Shown here: positions 26,086 to 34,805 of the stretch, piece by piece
Numbering within the stretch: the first letter of the stretch is position 1
Layout of the letters: every line of letters begins with the position of its first letter
Assembly (NCBI RefSeq): GCF_003382275.1
Contig: NZ_QTJX01000001.1
Coordinates: 1,054,001-1,118,000 of the forward strand
Source: Flagellimonas nanhaiensis
Lineage (GTDB): Bacteria; Bacteroidota; Bacteroidia; Flavobacteriales; Flavobacteriaceae
DNA length: 64,000 nucleotides
Direction: 5' to 3'
Made by a program: the position numbers and the translations under genes
The notes under the pieces: generated by a model
What the model saw: the letters and a program-made list of their open reading frames with translations, nothing else
What the model was told of the DNA's origin: nothing
Databases searched by the model: none

Positions 26086-26664
26086 ATGCCTACAATTTTA
26101 AAATTTTATTGTGTGCTGATCATGGTTCTAGCTGTTGGATGTGCTTCAAATCCCAAGCATAAATCCACCCCCGACCAAATTGAGAACCTCAATGCCTTGG
26201 TTATGGGTAAAAGTTTTGAAATCAATGCCAATTGGGCAAGGCCCATGGCTACTCGAACCATGAATGCCATTGGCAATGCAGGTTTGATCCCTCCCGGTAG
26301 TACTTTGAATAGAATCGATATTACAGGAACGGCAAGTTATTTAAGAGTTTTGGGAGATAGTGTAAAGGCTCAGCTACCGTATTATGGAGAAAGACAAATG
26401 GGAGGTGTTTATAATCTAAACAAGATTGGAATTCAGTTTGAAGGTATTCCCGAAGACTTCAGTATTATATCAGATTCAAAATCCGAAGCTCAAATAATGG
26501 ATTTTAGCATTACAGAGGATGGAGAATCCTTCAGGGTCACTGCGCTATTGTATCCTTCCCTTTCAAGCACTATAACCATTGTTAGTTCACACAGAAACAC
26601 GATATGGTACTCCGGATATCTTTCTGAGTATGTTCCTGAAGCATCAGGAGAAGTTGAGAAATAA
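26086..26664 (+). CDS. DUF4251 lipoprotein
   Basis: A 192-residue lipoprotein: signal ending VLAVGC (Cys19), then KSFEINANWARPMATRTMNAIG, SYLRVLGDSVKAQLPYYGERQMGG and a beta-rich tail, matching DUF4251. Family function is unknown and it is probably periplasmic. It sits between the divergent DUF5916 gene and the sorbosone-dehydrogenase-like gene. Confidence 0.85.
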   Translation: MPTILKFYCVLIMVLAVGCASNPKHKSTPDQIENLNALVMGKSFEINANWARPMATRTMNAIGNAGLIPPGSTLNRIDITGTASYLRVLGDSVKAQLPYYGERQMGGVYNLNKIGIQFEGIPEDFSIISDSKSEAQIMDFSITEDGESFRVTALLYPSLSSTITIVSSHRNTIWYSGYLSEYVPEASGEVEK

Positions 26665-26730
26665 GTCAGCTTTACAAGAAATCCATTTTTTTATATAGTT
26701 TTATCCCTCCGATAAACCATCCACGATAAA

Positions 26731-27909
26731 ATGTTACACATGCAATTGAAATCGATTCTACCTTTAGTAAGCTTATTGTTTTTGTTTTCCTGTAATGGAA
26801 AGAAAGAAAAGACTTCAAAACAAGAAACTGAACAAGAAGAACAGCCCACAACAGAATCCGCTTTGCCGCTACAACTTTTGAACCTCCCCAATGGCTTTAA
26901 AATTGATACTTATGCAGAAGTAATAGAGGGCGCGCGTTCAATGGCAATGGGAGAAAATGGGACGCTCTTTGTGGGCACAAGAAACGAGAACAAAGTTTAC
27001 GCTCTTCAGGATTTGGATGGAGATTTTAAAGCAGAAAAAGTATTTGTAATCGATGAAGATTTGGAACAACCAAACGGAGTGGCATTCAAAGATGGTTCGC
27101 TGTACGTTGCGGCGGTAAGTCGTTTGTTCCGATATGATAATATTGAACAGCAACTCTCCAACCCGCCTGAGCCCGAAGTCATCTATGAGGATTACCCAAC
27201 TGAATTTCACCACGGATGGAAGTACATTGCTTTTGGACCAGATGATAAGCTTTATGTCCCTGTGGGCGCGCCTTGCAACATTTGTGAGCGTAGCAATGAG
27301 GATGAACGCTATGCGACCATAACTAGAATGGACAAAGATGGGAGCAATAGGGAAATTCATGCCAAAGGTGTCCGAAACACGGTTGGGTTTACCTGGCACC
27401 CTGAAACGGGAGATATGTGGTTCACTGACAATGGAAGGGATATGATGGGGGATGATATACCACCTTGTGAGCTAAACCGTATTACCGAGTCTGGCCAACA
27501 TTTTGGGTATCCCTATTGCCATGCAGGCAGCATCAAGGACCCTGAATTTGGAGATCAATTCCCTTGTGAGGATTTTGTTCCTCCGGTGCAGTCCTTGGGA
27601 GCTCATGTAGCCCCCTTGGGCGTTAAATTTGTAACAGGCTCCATGTTCCCTGAACAATATAAAGAGTATGCTTTCATTGCTGAGCACGGATCTTGGAATA
27701 GGTCGTCCAAAGTAGGGTATCGGGTCACTATGGTAAAGTTGTCCAACAACGAAGCTGTGAGCTACGAGCCTTTTATACATGGATGGCTGGACGAAGAAAA
27801 ACAAGAAGCTTTTGGAAGACCTGTAGATCTACTTTTTCTAGAAGATGGATCTATGCTGATTTCTGATGATGTAGGCGATGCTATTTACAGAGTGACTTAT
27901 GGAGAATAA
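26731..27909 (+). CDS. PQQ-dependent sugar (sorbosone) dehydrogenase-like lipoprotein
   Basis: A 392-residue lipoprotein (signal ending LLFLFSC) with a six-bladed propeller of the soluble glucose/sorbosone dehydrogenase type: LPNGFKIDTYAEVIEGARSM, VGTRNENKVYAL, WHPETGDMWFTDNGRDMMGDD, PFGRPVDLLFLEDGSMLISDD-like elements. The pair of Cys in GAPCNICERSN is usual in this branch. It would oxidise a sugar or aldehyde with PQQ in the periplasm. The start could also be the third in-frame codon down (ATG 26740). No PQQ biosynthesis genes are in the window. Confidence 0.85.
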   Translation: MLHMQLKSILPLVSLLFLFSCNGKKEKTSKQETEQEEQPTTESALPLQLLNLPNGFKIDTYAEVIEGARSMAMGENGTLFVGTRNENKVYALQDLDGDFKAEKVFVIDEDLEQPNGVAFKDGSLYVAAVSRLFRYDNIEQQLSNPPEPEVIYEDYPTEFHHGWKYIAFGPDDKLYVPVGAPCNICERSNEDERYATITRMDKDGSNREIHAKGVRNTVGFTWHPETGDMWFTDNGRDMMGDDIPPCELNRITESGQHFGYPYCHAGSIKDPEFGDQFPCEDFVPPVQSLGAHVAPLGVKFVTGSMFPEQYKEYAFIAEHGSWNRSSKVGYRVTMVKLSNNEAVSYEPFIHGWLDEEKQEAFGRPVDLLFLEDGSMLISDDVGDAIYRVTYGE

Positions 27910-27917
27910 GTTGGTGG

Positions 27918-28280
27918 TCAACTATTGAGCCATAACCTGCTCTGGAGACTATTTGAAGAACCCAAATCACTCATTTTCCATGTACGACATAGTCCATCGT
28001 TTCTTTTGGTTTCAAAAAAAATGTGGACCGTGAACTTTGTTTGGATTTTTTCAATAGTATAAATCCATGTACCGCATGAAAATACAATCTCTAGACTACC
28101 TTTCTTTCTTGGGTTTTTAATTTCTCCATTTAGCAGGATTAAGTCTGGAGCATTTAGAAAAGTCTTTGGCCGTTTCCAGCAGAGATATCTAATCTTCTTA
28201 TTGTATAGCTGATCTACCTTAACTATGTATTCATGATTGCCACAAAGAACAAGGTTCTGCTTCGTCTTGAAGTTGTCCAT
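27918..28280 (-). CDS. Hypothetical protein
   Basis: A 120-residue protein (KTKQNLVLCGNHEYIVKVDQLY, then SLEIVFSCGTWIYTIEKIQTKFTVHIFF) with a strand-rich pattern, no signal peptide and no recognised family. It begins 6 bp after the stop of a 38-residue membrane peptide on the same strand. That tandem arrangement is the main argument that both are genes. The last about 25 residues look unstructured. Confidence 0.45.
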   Translation of the reverse strand: MDNFKTKQNLVLCGNHEYIVKVDQLYNKKIRYLCWKRPKTFLNAPDLILLNGEIKNPRKKGSLEIVFSCGTWIYTIEKIQTKFTVHIFFETKRNDGLCRTWKMSDLGSSNSLQSRLWLNS

Positions 28281-28286
28281 ACCTAT

Positions 28287-28403
28287 TCAATTAATACCTA
28301 TTTTTTTTTTCCAATAGGAGCCATGTAAGAAGCCAAGGAGGTAAAGTATTAGAGCGACGGTGATAGCGCATACTATCTGTAGGAATTTTATAGATTGTAT
28401 CAT
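28287..28403 (-). CDS. 38-residue single-pass membrane peptide
   Basis: The reading frame gives MIQSIKFLQIVCAITVALIL, continuing through a hydrophobic helix with GFLHGSYW and a basic end KKKIGIN. It is a classic N-terminal anchored small membrane peptide. It is followed after 6 bp by the ATG of the 120-residue protein, suggesting co-expression. Confidence 0.45.
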   Translation of the reverse strand: MIQSIKFLQIVCAITVALILYLLGFLHGSYWKKKIGIN

Positions 28404-28579
28404 GGTATTTTCTTTCAAATCACAATCTATTACTGTTAGCGTCCATCTTGGACATAAAATTGATAGAACTGCTATTTGGATTGATGGATGTGCCTTTTGA
28501 ATTGATTGATGTTCATTGCTAACTACAAAACCCCATAAAACATACCTAAGTTTTCTTTATAACAGCATCAATTGGAAAA

Positions 28580-28608
28580 TTGTCCATGCAGTGGCGTAAA
28601 CCGTCCAT
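28580..28608 (+). promoter_or_regulatory. Direct-repeat TTGTCCAT / CCGTCCAT, 21-bp phase (candidate operator)
   Basis: TTGTCCAT at 28580-28587 and CCGTCCAT at 28601-28608, exactly 21 bp apart, the two-turn spacing used by AraC-family proteins. It lies about 70 bp upstream of the isochorismatase start. The cluster ends with an AraC-family gene at 31113. An inverted GTCCA-TCT-TGGAC lies at 28441-28453. Confidence 0.42.
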
Positions 28609-28675
28609 TTTTTACGGAGCTATATCACCTCACCTTTGTACCAGACAAATTGTTTAACAAATTAAATATAGCACC

Positions 28676-29410
28676 ATGAAAAATTTGATCAGGACATTTG
28701 TAGTATTTGCTACAGGAATTACGGGCGTCTTTGCCCAATTACCAGAACCGGGATTCACTATTGACGAACATACAGCAATAGTGATCACAGACCCGCAGAA
28801 CGATTTCCTAAGCCCACAAGGTGTGGCCTGGGGAGCGGTAGGACAAAGTGTTAAGGAAAACAACACTATCGAAAATTTGGAGACGATCTTCAAGTTGGGT
28901 GAAAAGTACAACATTCCAGTATTCATCTCTCCCCATTACTACTACGAGCATGACCATGTTTGGAAGTTTGAAGGGGCTCTTGAAAAGTTGATGCACAACA
29001 TTAGCATGTTCGATCGCGGAGATCAACTCAATGTTAAAGGCTTTGAAGGCTCTGGAGCGGATTGGCTGCCCAGATACAAAAAGTACATTGAAAAGGATAG
29101 GGTAGTGGTTACCAGTCCACACAAGGTCTTTGGTTCAGAATCCAATGACCTGGCACTTCAGTTGAGAAAACAGAAGATAGACAAGGTAATCTTGGCCGGA
29201 ATGTCAGGTAACCTCTGTGCTGAATCCCATATGCGTGAATTGGTAGAAAATGGTTTTGAAGTTGCCGTTGTAGGGGATGCTACAGCTTCTGCTAAATTAC
29301 CAGGATTGGATGGCGACCAGGCTGCACAGACCAATTACAAAATGATTTCCAGCAAATTATTCACTACCAAAGAATTGGTGGATGAGTTCAAGAATTACCA
29401 AATGAAATAA
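28676..29410 (+). CDS. Exported isochorismatase-family cysteine hydrolase
   Basis: A 244-residue enzyme with a clear signal peptide (MKNLIRTFVVFATGITGVFA, 1-20), unusual for this normally cytosolic family. The catalytic triad is complete: Asp39 (ITDPQNDF), Lys150 (SPHKVFGS) and Cys181 (GMSGNLCAESHMREL). It hydrolyses an amide or ester of unknown identity outside the cytoplasm. It is the first gene of a cluster with AhpD-like, YHS, DUF1348 and AraC genes. A CTCACCTTTG sequence just upstream resembles the -7 region of the cold-shock gene at 48657. Confidence 0.88.
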   Translation: MKNLIRTFVVFATGITGVFAQLPEPGFTIDEHTAIVITDPQNDFLSPQGVAWGAVGQSVKENNTIENLETIFKLGEKYNIPVFISPHYYYEHDHVWKFEGALEKLMHNISMFDRGDQLNVKGFEGSGADWLPRYKKYIEKDRVVVTSPHKVFGSESNDLALQLRKQKIDKVILAGMSGNLCAESHMRELVENGFEVAVVGDATASAKLPGLDGDQAAQTNYKMISSKLFTTKELVDEFKNYQMK

Positions 29411-29438
29411 GAGTAGTTTGATGATGGTGAGGTTGAAC

Positions 29439-29475
29439 GGCAAGGGGTTAGACCTAGGTCTGCCCTTTGCCTTTT
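29439..29475 (+). terminator. Hairpin terminator after isochorismatase gene
   Basis: A 9-bp stem GGCAAGGGG/CCCTTTGCC (one G-T pair) enclosing AGACCTAGGTCT, itself a palindrome, then TTTT. It separates the first gene from the AhpD-like gene, so the latter needs read-through or its own promoter. Confidence 0.6.
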
Positions 29476-29574
29476 CCAAAGGAAACACATCCAATTTGTG
29501 ATACTCGACCATTCATTTGATAACACGACAGCCACGCTGGATAGAATCAAACTCCAATTACAAAACAGTATACA

Positions 29575-30117
29575 ATGCGTTTGAAAGCTTTAAAATTTGA
29601 AGAGGCGAACAGCAAGACAAAAGAATTGTTCGAGGAGATAGAAGGAAAATTGGGAATGGTCCCGAACATGATGCGGACCATGGGCAATTCATCTGCTGTA
29701 CTGGACGCATACATTAAATTCAGTGATGCACTTGGAAAAGGTTCATTGGGAGTAAAACTGAGAGAGTTGATTGCACTGGCCGTCGCTGAATCAAATGGTT
29801 GTAATTACTGTCTGTCGGCCCACTCCTTCATAGGAGAAAAAATAGCCAACATAGGTGTTGACAGCCTAAAATTAGCTAGAGAAGGTCGTAGCCATAACCC
29901 TAAAATTGAAGCGGCGTTAACTTTTGCCAAGGCTTTAATAGCAAAAAATGGAAAGGTTAGTGACGGTGATGTGGAGGCAATCAAGAGAGCAGGGTATACC
30001 CATGGCGAAATTGGAGAGATAATAGCTCATGTATCATTAAACATTCTTACCAACTATTTAAATAATACGGCCAATACCGAAGTGGATTTTCCATTGGTTG
30101 AAGCCAAAACAGTTTAA
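29575..30117 (+). CDS. Carboxymuconolactone decarboxylase / AhpD-like protein
   Basis: A 180-residue all-helical protein. The redox motif is Cys76-x-x-Cys79 with His83 (NGCNYCLSAHS) and Glu72 upstream, as in AhpD-type alkylhydroperoxidases. It probably reduces a peroxide or acts as a thiol redox partner in the cytosol. No AhpC gene is nearby. It is followed by the YHS protein after 31 bp. Confidence 0.9.
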   Translation: MRLKALKFEEANSKTKELFEEIEGKLGMVPNMMRTMGNSSAVLDAYIKFSDALGKGSLGVKLRELIALAVAESNGCNYCLSAHSFIGEKIANIGVDSLKLAREGRSHNPKIEAALTFAKALIAKNGKVSDGDVEAIKRAGYTHGEIGEIIAHVSLNILTNYLNNTANTEVDFPLVEAKTV

Positions 30118-30148
30118 TTACAATCAATAATAATTAAAATCAGGACAA

Positions 30149-30613
30149 ATGAAAACGTTAAAACAATTATTCATTTTCGCAGGGCTTCTTTTTGTTGGAG
30201 CCGCTGCTCAAGCCCAAATTGCACCAGTTGATGGCAATAATGTGGCTATTGGAGGTTACGATGTGGTATCTTACTTCACAGGAACACCACAACGAGGATT
30301 TGAAAGCTTTTCAGCTAAACACAAAGGAGTTACCTATTATTTCTTCACCAAAGAAAATAGGTCTGCATTCACCAAAGCCCCAGAGAACTATATGCCTCAA
30401 TTTGGAGGGTTTTGCGCCTGGGGTGTAGGAGCTAAATCAGCAAAATTTCCAGTAGATCCAGAGTCTTTTGACATCATTGACGGAAAACTTTATCTGTTCT
30501 TTAACGCACCTTTCAACGGAGAGCGTTTCAACACTATTTTGGATTGGCATTCACGTACCAGCGAGCTGCAAAAAGCAGCACATGCCAACTGGCCAAAAGT
30601 AAAAAATAGCTAA
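30149..30613 (+). CDS. Exported YHS-domain protein
   Basis: A 154-residue protein with a signal peptide (cleavage after AAAQA, about residue 22) and a YHS domain: VDGNNVAIGGYDVVSYFTG, KHKGVTYYFFTKENRSAFTKAPENYMPQFGGFCAWG. YHS domains are thought to bind metals; here Cys in GGFCAWG is the only Cys of the core. Periplasmic. It is followed by a strong terminator. Confidence 0.87.
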   Translation: MKTLKQLFIFAGLLFVGAAAQAQIAPVDGNNVAIGGYDVVSYFTGTPQRGFESFSAKHKGVTYYFFTKENRSAFTKAPENYMPQFGGFCAWGVGAKSAKFPVDPESFDIIDGKLYLFFNAPFNGERFNTILDWHSRTSELQKAAHANWPKVKNS

Positions 30614-30626
30614 ACAGCTTAACAAT

Positions 30627-30664
30627 TGGGCAAGATGGTTTAACTGTCTTGCCCTTATTTTTTT
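30627..30664 (+). terminator. Intrinsic terminator after YHS gene
   Basis: A perfect 8-bp stem GGGCAAGA/TCTTGCCC, 11-nt loop, then TTATTTTTTTT. It splits the cluster into an upstream and a downstream part. Confidence 0.85.
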
Positions 30665-30682
30665 AATATAACAAAGGAAAAC

Positions 30683-31099
30683 ATGGCAGTAGAGAAAAAA
30701 TTTCCATTACCTCCGTTTACAGAAGAAACGGCCAAGCAGAAAGTACAACTTGCAGAAGATGCATGGAACAGTCAAGACCCTGTTAAGGTTTCCAAAGCCT
30801 ACACGACTCATACAGAGTGGAGAAATAGATCGGAATTTGTGAACGGAAGAGAAGAAGTAGTGTCCTTTTTAACTCGAAAATGGGAGACCGAAAAGAACTA
30901 TAAACTCAAAAAAGAACTTTGGGCCTATTCCGAAAACAGAATTGCAGTACGATTTGAATACGAATTCCAAAATGAAGATGGTCAGTGGTTCAGGGCTTAT
31001 GGCAACGAGAACTGGGAGTTTGACGAAAACGGCCTAATGCAAAAACGATATGCCAGCATAAATGACCTGGCCATTGATGAAAAAGACAGGAGATTATAA
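30683..31099 (+). CDS. DUF1348 / NTF2-like protein
   Basis: A 138-residue cytosolic protein with the DUF1348 pattern: [63 protein letters not shown]. The NTF2-like cone could bind a small hydrophobic ligand. It is 14 bp before the AraC-family gene and probably co-transcribed with it. Function not established. Confidence 0.88.
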   Translation: MAVEKKFPLPPFTEETAKQKVQLAEDAWNSQDPVKVSKAYTTHTEWRNRSEFVNGREEVVSFLTRKWETEKNYKLKKELWAYSENRIAVRFEYEFQNEDGQWFRAYGNENWEFDENGLMQKRYASINDLAIDEKDRRL

Positions 31100-31112
31100 C
31101 CAGAAGTAGCAC

Positions 31113-31994
31113 ATGGATATTTTTAACACCAACACCCTAATAAACGAACAGACCGGCAATCTTGCTTTTAGCCTCAACACATTTGAAGATAATTGCCAGT
31201 TCGATCACCTAAATAGATTGAACTATTATTCATTGGTTTGGATAAAAAAAGGCAGTGGAGTGGCCAAGATTGATTTTTCGGAATTTGAGTTTACATCCAA
31301 TACCATGTTCGCTATAACACCCTATCAACCTTTTATGTTTGTTGAAAAAGAACATGTTGAAGGTGTTGTGTTAAATTTCCATCCAGATTTCTTCTGCATC
31401 CATAAGCATCATGAACAAGTGGCATGCAATGGAGTGCTCTTCAATAACATCTATAATCCGCCCATGTTGTGCATTACAGATGATATTAGGGGGCAAATTG
31501 AAATGCTGCTTTCCCAAATGGGAGCTGAAATTCAGAAAGCCGATTTGGCCCAGTACGAGCTATTGGTGTCCTATCTTAAAATATTTTTGATTACAGCATC
31601 ACGAGCCAAGGCCAAACAACAACCAGAGGAGCTAGAAGCCCTTCCGGATAACAAAGAGCCTTTCATCCTCCAAAAACTTAAGAATCTCATTGAGACCCAC
31701 TATAAGACAAAACATTCCGCTGGGGACTATGCCGAGTTGTTGAACATCACCCCTAAAGCGTTGGCCAAGATTACCAAGAGTCATTTCAATAAGACCATGA
31801 CCAATCTAATCTCGGAACGGATAATTATCGAAGCCAAGCGGGAGCTCTACCTTACTAACAAATCCGTTAAGGAAATTGCCTATGGTTTGGGGTATGATGA
31901 TGAGCACTACTTTAGTAGGTTTTTCAAGAACAATGCTGATATCTCACCAAAAACATACAGAGATACAGTCGGCTTTGCCAGAGCCATGGCATAG
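31113..31994 (+). CDS. AraC-family transcriptional regulator
   Basis: A 293-residue protein with an N-terminal cupin-like sensor (SLVWIKKGSGVAKIDFSEFEF, FAITPYQPFMFVE) and a C-terminal double helix-turn-helix (SAGDYAELLNITPKALAKITKSHF, SVKEIAYGLGYDDEHYFSRFFKNNADISPKTYR). It closes the 28.7-32 kb cluster and is the natural candidate to bind the 21-bp-phased repeat at 28580 (inference). Confidence 0.9.
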   Translation: MDIFNTNTLINEQTGNLAFSLNTFEDNCQFDHLNRLNYYSLVWIKKGSGVAKIDFSEFEFTSNTMFAITPYQPFMFVEKEHVEGVVLNFHPDFFCIHKHHEQVACNGVLFNNIYNPPMLCITDDIRGQIEMLLSQMGAEIQKADLAQYELLVSYLKIFLITASRAKAKQQPEELEALPDNKEPFILQKLKNLIETHYKTKHSAGDYAELLNITPKALAKITKSHFNKTMTNLISERIIIEAKRELYLTNKSVKEIAYGLGYDDEHYFSRFFKNNADISPKTYRDTVGFARAMA

Positions 31995-32094
31995 TTAATC
32001 AATCTACATATTGCACCATATGATTTTCATGGACAACTAATTCTCGTTGGAACAATAGTATGGGTATGTAGCATAAAATTTTCAACTAGAACAA

Positions 32095-32469
32095 ATGAAA
32101 TCAACAATAGAACACCGTATGTCCAACATTGCTTTTAATGAGGTATACGAGACAATCAAAAAAAGAATTGTAGAGGAGGGTTTTTTACTCCTTCATGAAA
32201 TAAACACTCAAGAAATTGTGGCCAAACACGGGATTACTATTCCTGCATTACGGCAGTTGCTGTTCTTTGAACCCAAGTATATTGCTCAGATAATGGAATT
32301 AGATCCGTTGGCCATCAATGACATTCCCATGAAGATAGTATTGCAGGATATGGAAGAGGGTACAAGTATCAGCTTTCAAGACCCAAGGATGAGTTTAAAC
32401 GATTATAGCTTAGAGGACTCCATGCTAAAAGAGTTGTTGGAACGAATCCATAGTATATTGAATTTTTAA
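32095..32469 (+). CDS. DUF302 domain protein
   Basis: A 124-residue cytosolic protein resembling DUF302: FNEVYETIKKRIVEEGFLLLHEINTQEIVAKHGI, ALRQLLFFEPKYIAQIMELDPLAINDIPMKIVLQ. Function unknown. It ends at a terminator hairpin and could be regulated with the preceding cluster. Confidence 0.75.
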   Translation: MKSTIEHRMSNIAFNEVYETIKKRIVEEGFLLLHEINTQEIVAKHGITIPALRQLLFFEPKYIAQIMELDPLAINDIPMKIVLQDMEEGTSISFQDPRMSLNDYSLEDSMLKELLERIHSILNF

Positions 32470-32513
32470 AGATTTTGGCCCTAGGGCTAAATTTGGCAGT
32501 TGTTTGAATGAAG

Positions 32514-32545
32514 CACCCCTTTTAAAGGGGTGTTTCTTGTTTTTT
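32514..32545 (+). terminator. Intrinsic terminator after DUF302 gene
   Basis: A 7-bp stem CACCCCT/AGGGGTG with TTTAA loop and an interrupted T tract. Confidence 0.75.
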
Positions 32546-32664
32546 GATTCTTGACCAAATGGAAACAGACCTTGGAGTAGTGGGGAAGCAGGATTCAGAA
32601 TGACTTTTGTCATATGAAATCTATGATAAGGTTGATATCTTATTAGTTTCAAAAACAGCTAATC

Positions 32665-33252
32665 ATGAATGTCAACAAACAAACCTTAGTTACACGAGGT
32701 CTTGCCTATTTGATTCTTTTTTGCCTAGGTGTACCCTCCATAAATGCTCAAATTGAAAAAAAAGAAGAGGAACAATTTCCAATATACTGGCATGTCAAAG
32801 CTTTTCGGCCACAAGCAAAGTTTATTGATATCAAGGCCATAGATAAAAACGGAACAAAACACGATGTTAAGGCAATACAAACCTATGATGACACCAGCTT
32901 CCTAAATGTAAAGGCCCTTGTTAATGGGGAAAGACTCCCTATAAAATTGATAGTCAAGCAAGGAGATCGTTTTTATCCCGTTAAAGCCATTGATAACGAT
33001 GGTACTATCATTGACATCAAGGCTATTACCAAAGATGGAGAGATTTGGGATGTTAAAGGGGTAAGCAAGTCCGGAAACCTTGTTCATTTACGGGCTATTT
33101 CCAAAGAAGGGGTGTTTTACAATATCATAGCTGTGTCTCCAAAAGGCAAGGTCAATGATGTAAAAGGTATAAAAATGATGGATACCGAGGTGGAAACCGT
33201 TATCAATGGAGTTTCCATATTTGCCCATATTAAGTCGTTGGCGCAGCAATAA
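32665..33252 (+). CDS. Exported short-repeat (VKAI-x-DG) protein
   Basis: A 195-residue protein with signal peptide (to about residue 29, SINAQ). Nearly the whole mature part is made of 12-13-residue units of the form hydrophobic-x-V/I-K-A-I-x-x-x-G-x-x. Units include IDIKAIDKNG, HDVKAIQTYDD, LNVKALVNGER, YPVKAIDNDG, IDIKAITKDG, WDVKGVSKSG, VHLRAISKEG and YNIIAVSPKG. The spacing suggests a strand-turn solenoid or hairpin stack. Binding partner and function unknown. Single-gene unit between two other transcripts. Confidence 0.72.
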   Translation: MNVNKQTLVTRGLAYLILFCLGVPSINAQIEKKEEEQFPIYWHVKAFRPQAKFIDIKAIDKNGTKHDVKAIQTYDDTSFLNVKALVNGERLPIKLIVKQGDRFYPVKAIDNDGTIIDIKAITKDGEIWDVKGVSKSGNLVHLRAISKEGVFYNIIAVSPKGKVNDVKGIKMMDTEVETVINGVSIFAHIKSLAQQ

Positions 33253-33324
33253 GACCCATTCCTATCTATTTGTTCAATATTGCTTATCTTATAGTGAACC
33301 TCCTTCACTTGGTCAATTCTTACT

Positions 33325-34056
33325 ATGAAAAAGATTCTCATTTTACAAATGCGACCCGAAGACGCAACTGCCGATAGCGAGTTCAAGGCCATATTACGAG
33401 TAGGCGGACTTCATAAAAACCAAGTCGATAGGGTTAGATTGGAGCAAGGAATACCAACCGTGCACCTCAACGAGTATAGTGCAATAATCGCGGGAGGAAG
33501 TCCTTTCGATATTAGTTTGGACCCAGAACTAAAAAGCGAGACACAAAAGGCTATAGAGGCATTTTACAAGAACTTGTTTGATGAAGTAGTTTCCAGGGAT
33601 TTTCCATTTTTGGGAGCATGTTCTGGCAACGGACTATTGGGAAATTATTGCGGCGCTGTCATTTCAGAGAAATATGCAGAGCCTATAGGCAGTGTAAAAG
33701 TCACGATAACAGAAGAAGGGGCAAACGACCCTCTTTTAAAAGGCCTACCCGATCAGTTCATAGCAAGGGTAGGGCATAAGGAAGCCTGTGACGACATTCC
33801 TCTTGGAGCCATACTACTATGTGCTTCTGGCCCTTGTCCAGTGCAGATGTTTAGGGTCAAGAAAAACATTTACGCGACACAATTTCATCCTGAGGCGGAT
33901 GCCAAAGAATTTGAGTTACGTATTAAGACGTATAAAAACCATGGCTATTTTAAACCAGAAGAAGCCAATAGACTGATTGAAGCTGCTAGACAGGTTGATA
34001 CCCCTGTGCCTCAAAAGATTCTTGAGCGTTTTGTAGAACTACATGGCCAATTTTAA
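33325..34056 (+). CDS. Class I glutamine amidotransferase (GuaA-type domain)
   Basis: A 243-residue stand-alone amidotransferase: nucleophile Cys in FLGACSGNGLLGNYCGA and the His-x-Glu of TQFHPEADAKEF. It supplies ammonia from glutamine to an unknown acceptor or hydrolyses a gamma-glutamyl amide. The elbow reads GACSGNG rather than the usual G-x-C-x-G-x-Q: Asn replaces the final Gln. No partner synthetase is adjacent. Confidence 0.87.
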   Translation: MKKILILQMRPEDATADSEFKAILRVGGLHKNQVDRVRLEQGIPTVHLNEYSAIIAGGSPFDISLDPELKSETQKAIEAFYKNLFDEVVSRDFPFLGACSGNGLLGNYCGAVISEKYAEPIGSVKVTITEEGANDPLLKGLPDQFIARVGHKEACDDIPLGAILLCASGPCPVQMFRVKKNIYATQFHPEADAKEFELRIKTYKNHGYFKPEEANRLIEAARQVDTPVPQKILERFVELHGQF

Positions 34057-34198
34057 TGAATTGATTGCCATCTAAACACTTATAAATCCGTTTAAATTAT
34101 ACTCTAAACTTTCTTATTGCATAATATTCTGACCCTGATTGGTGTACCACAACTAATCTGTACATTTGTTGCCAAATAGACTTAATAATAACTTTTAT

Positions 34199-34795
34199 AT
34201 GGAAAATCTAGGAGGTTCTATATGGGCGGCAGCTGTGTTATTGTTCTTTCTAATGGACCCATTAGGTAATATCCCCATCCTTCTTTCGGTACTCAAGGGA
34301 ATTAGTCCAAAAAGGCAAAGAATAATTATTTTGAGAGAGCTTTTCATTGCCCTAGGGGTCTTGATTTTGTTCTTGTTTACCGGTGAGGCACTTCTAGATT
34401 TCATGCATATCAAGCAGGAGTCGGTTACTATAGCGGGGGGTATTATACTACTAATAATTGGGCTTCGTTTAATTTTTCCCCGTTCTGAAGGCGTAATTGG
34501 AAAACAGCCTTCGGGAGAGCCATTTGTTGTCCCTATTGCAATCCCGATGATAGCGGGCCCTTCAGTATTGGCCATGTTGATTCTAATGACCAAAAATGAA
34601 CCACATCAGATTACCAATTGGTTTTTTGCTGTCATCATTGCGTGGGCAATGACAGCTATTTTGTTGCTCATGGCGCCCTTTTTATACAGGATACTCAAAG
34701 AGCGTGGTTTGGCCGCCATAGAAAGGCTAATGGGCATGCTATTGGTTATGATGGCGGTACAGATGTTGAGTAACGGAATCAAGGTTATTTTTTAA
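34199..34795 (+). CDS. MarC-family integral membrane protein
   Basis: About 198 residues with six predicted helices: AAAVLLFFLMDPLGNIPILLSVLKG, RELFIALGVLILFLF, PIAIPMIAGPSVLAMLILMT. This is the MarC/UPF0056 family. Transport activity has not been settled for the family. The ATG at 34199 is chosen over an upstream TTG at 34166. Confidence 0.9.
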   Translation: MENLGGSIWAAAVLLFFLMDPLGNIPILLSVLKGISPKRQRIIILRELFIALGVLILFLFTGEALLDFMHIKQESVTIAGGIILLIIGLRLIFPRSEGVIGKQPSGEPFVVPIAIPMIAGPSVLAMLILMTKNEPHQITNWFFAVIIAWAMTAILLLMAPFLYRILKERGLAAIERLMGMLLVMMAVQMLSNGIKVIF

Positions 34796-34805
34796 TTTGA
34801 CTTTC

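Noticed and set aside
27134..27322. Small frame within the sorbosone-dehydrogenase-like gene
   Set aside because: Shadow of the correct frame.
32425..32652. 75-codon minus-strand frame over the terminator after DUF302
   Set aside because: It runs through the terminator stem and has no domain or promoter.
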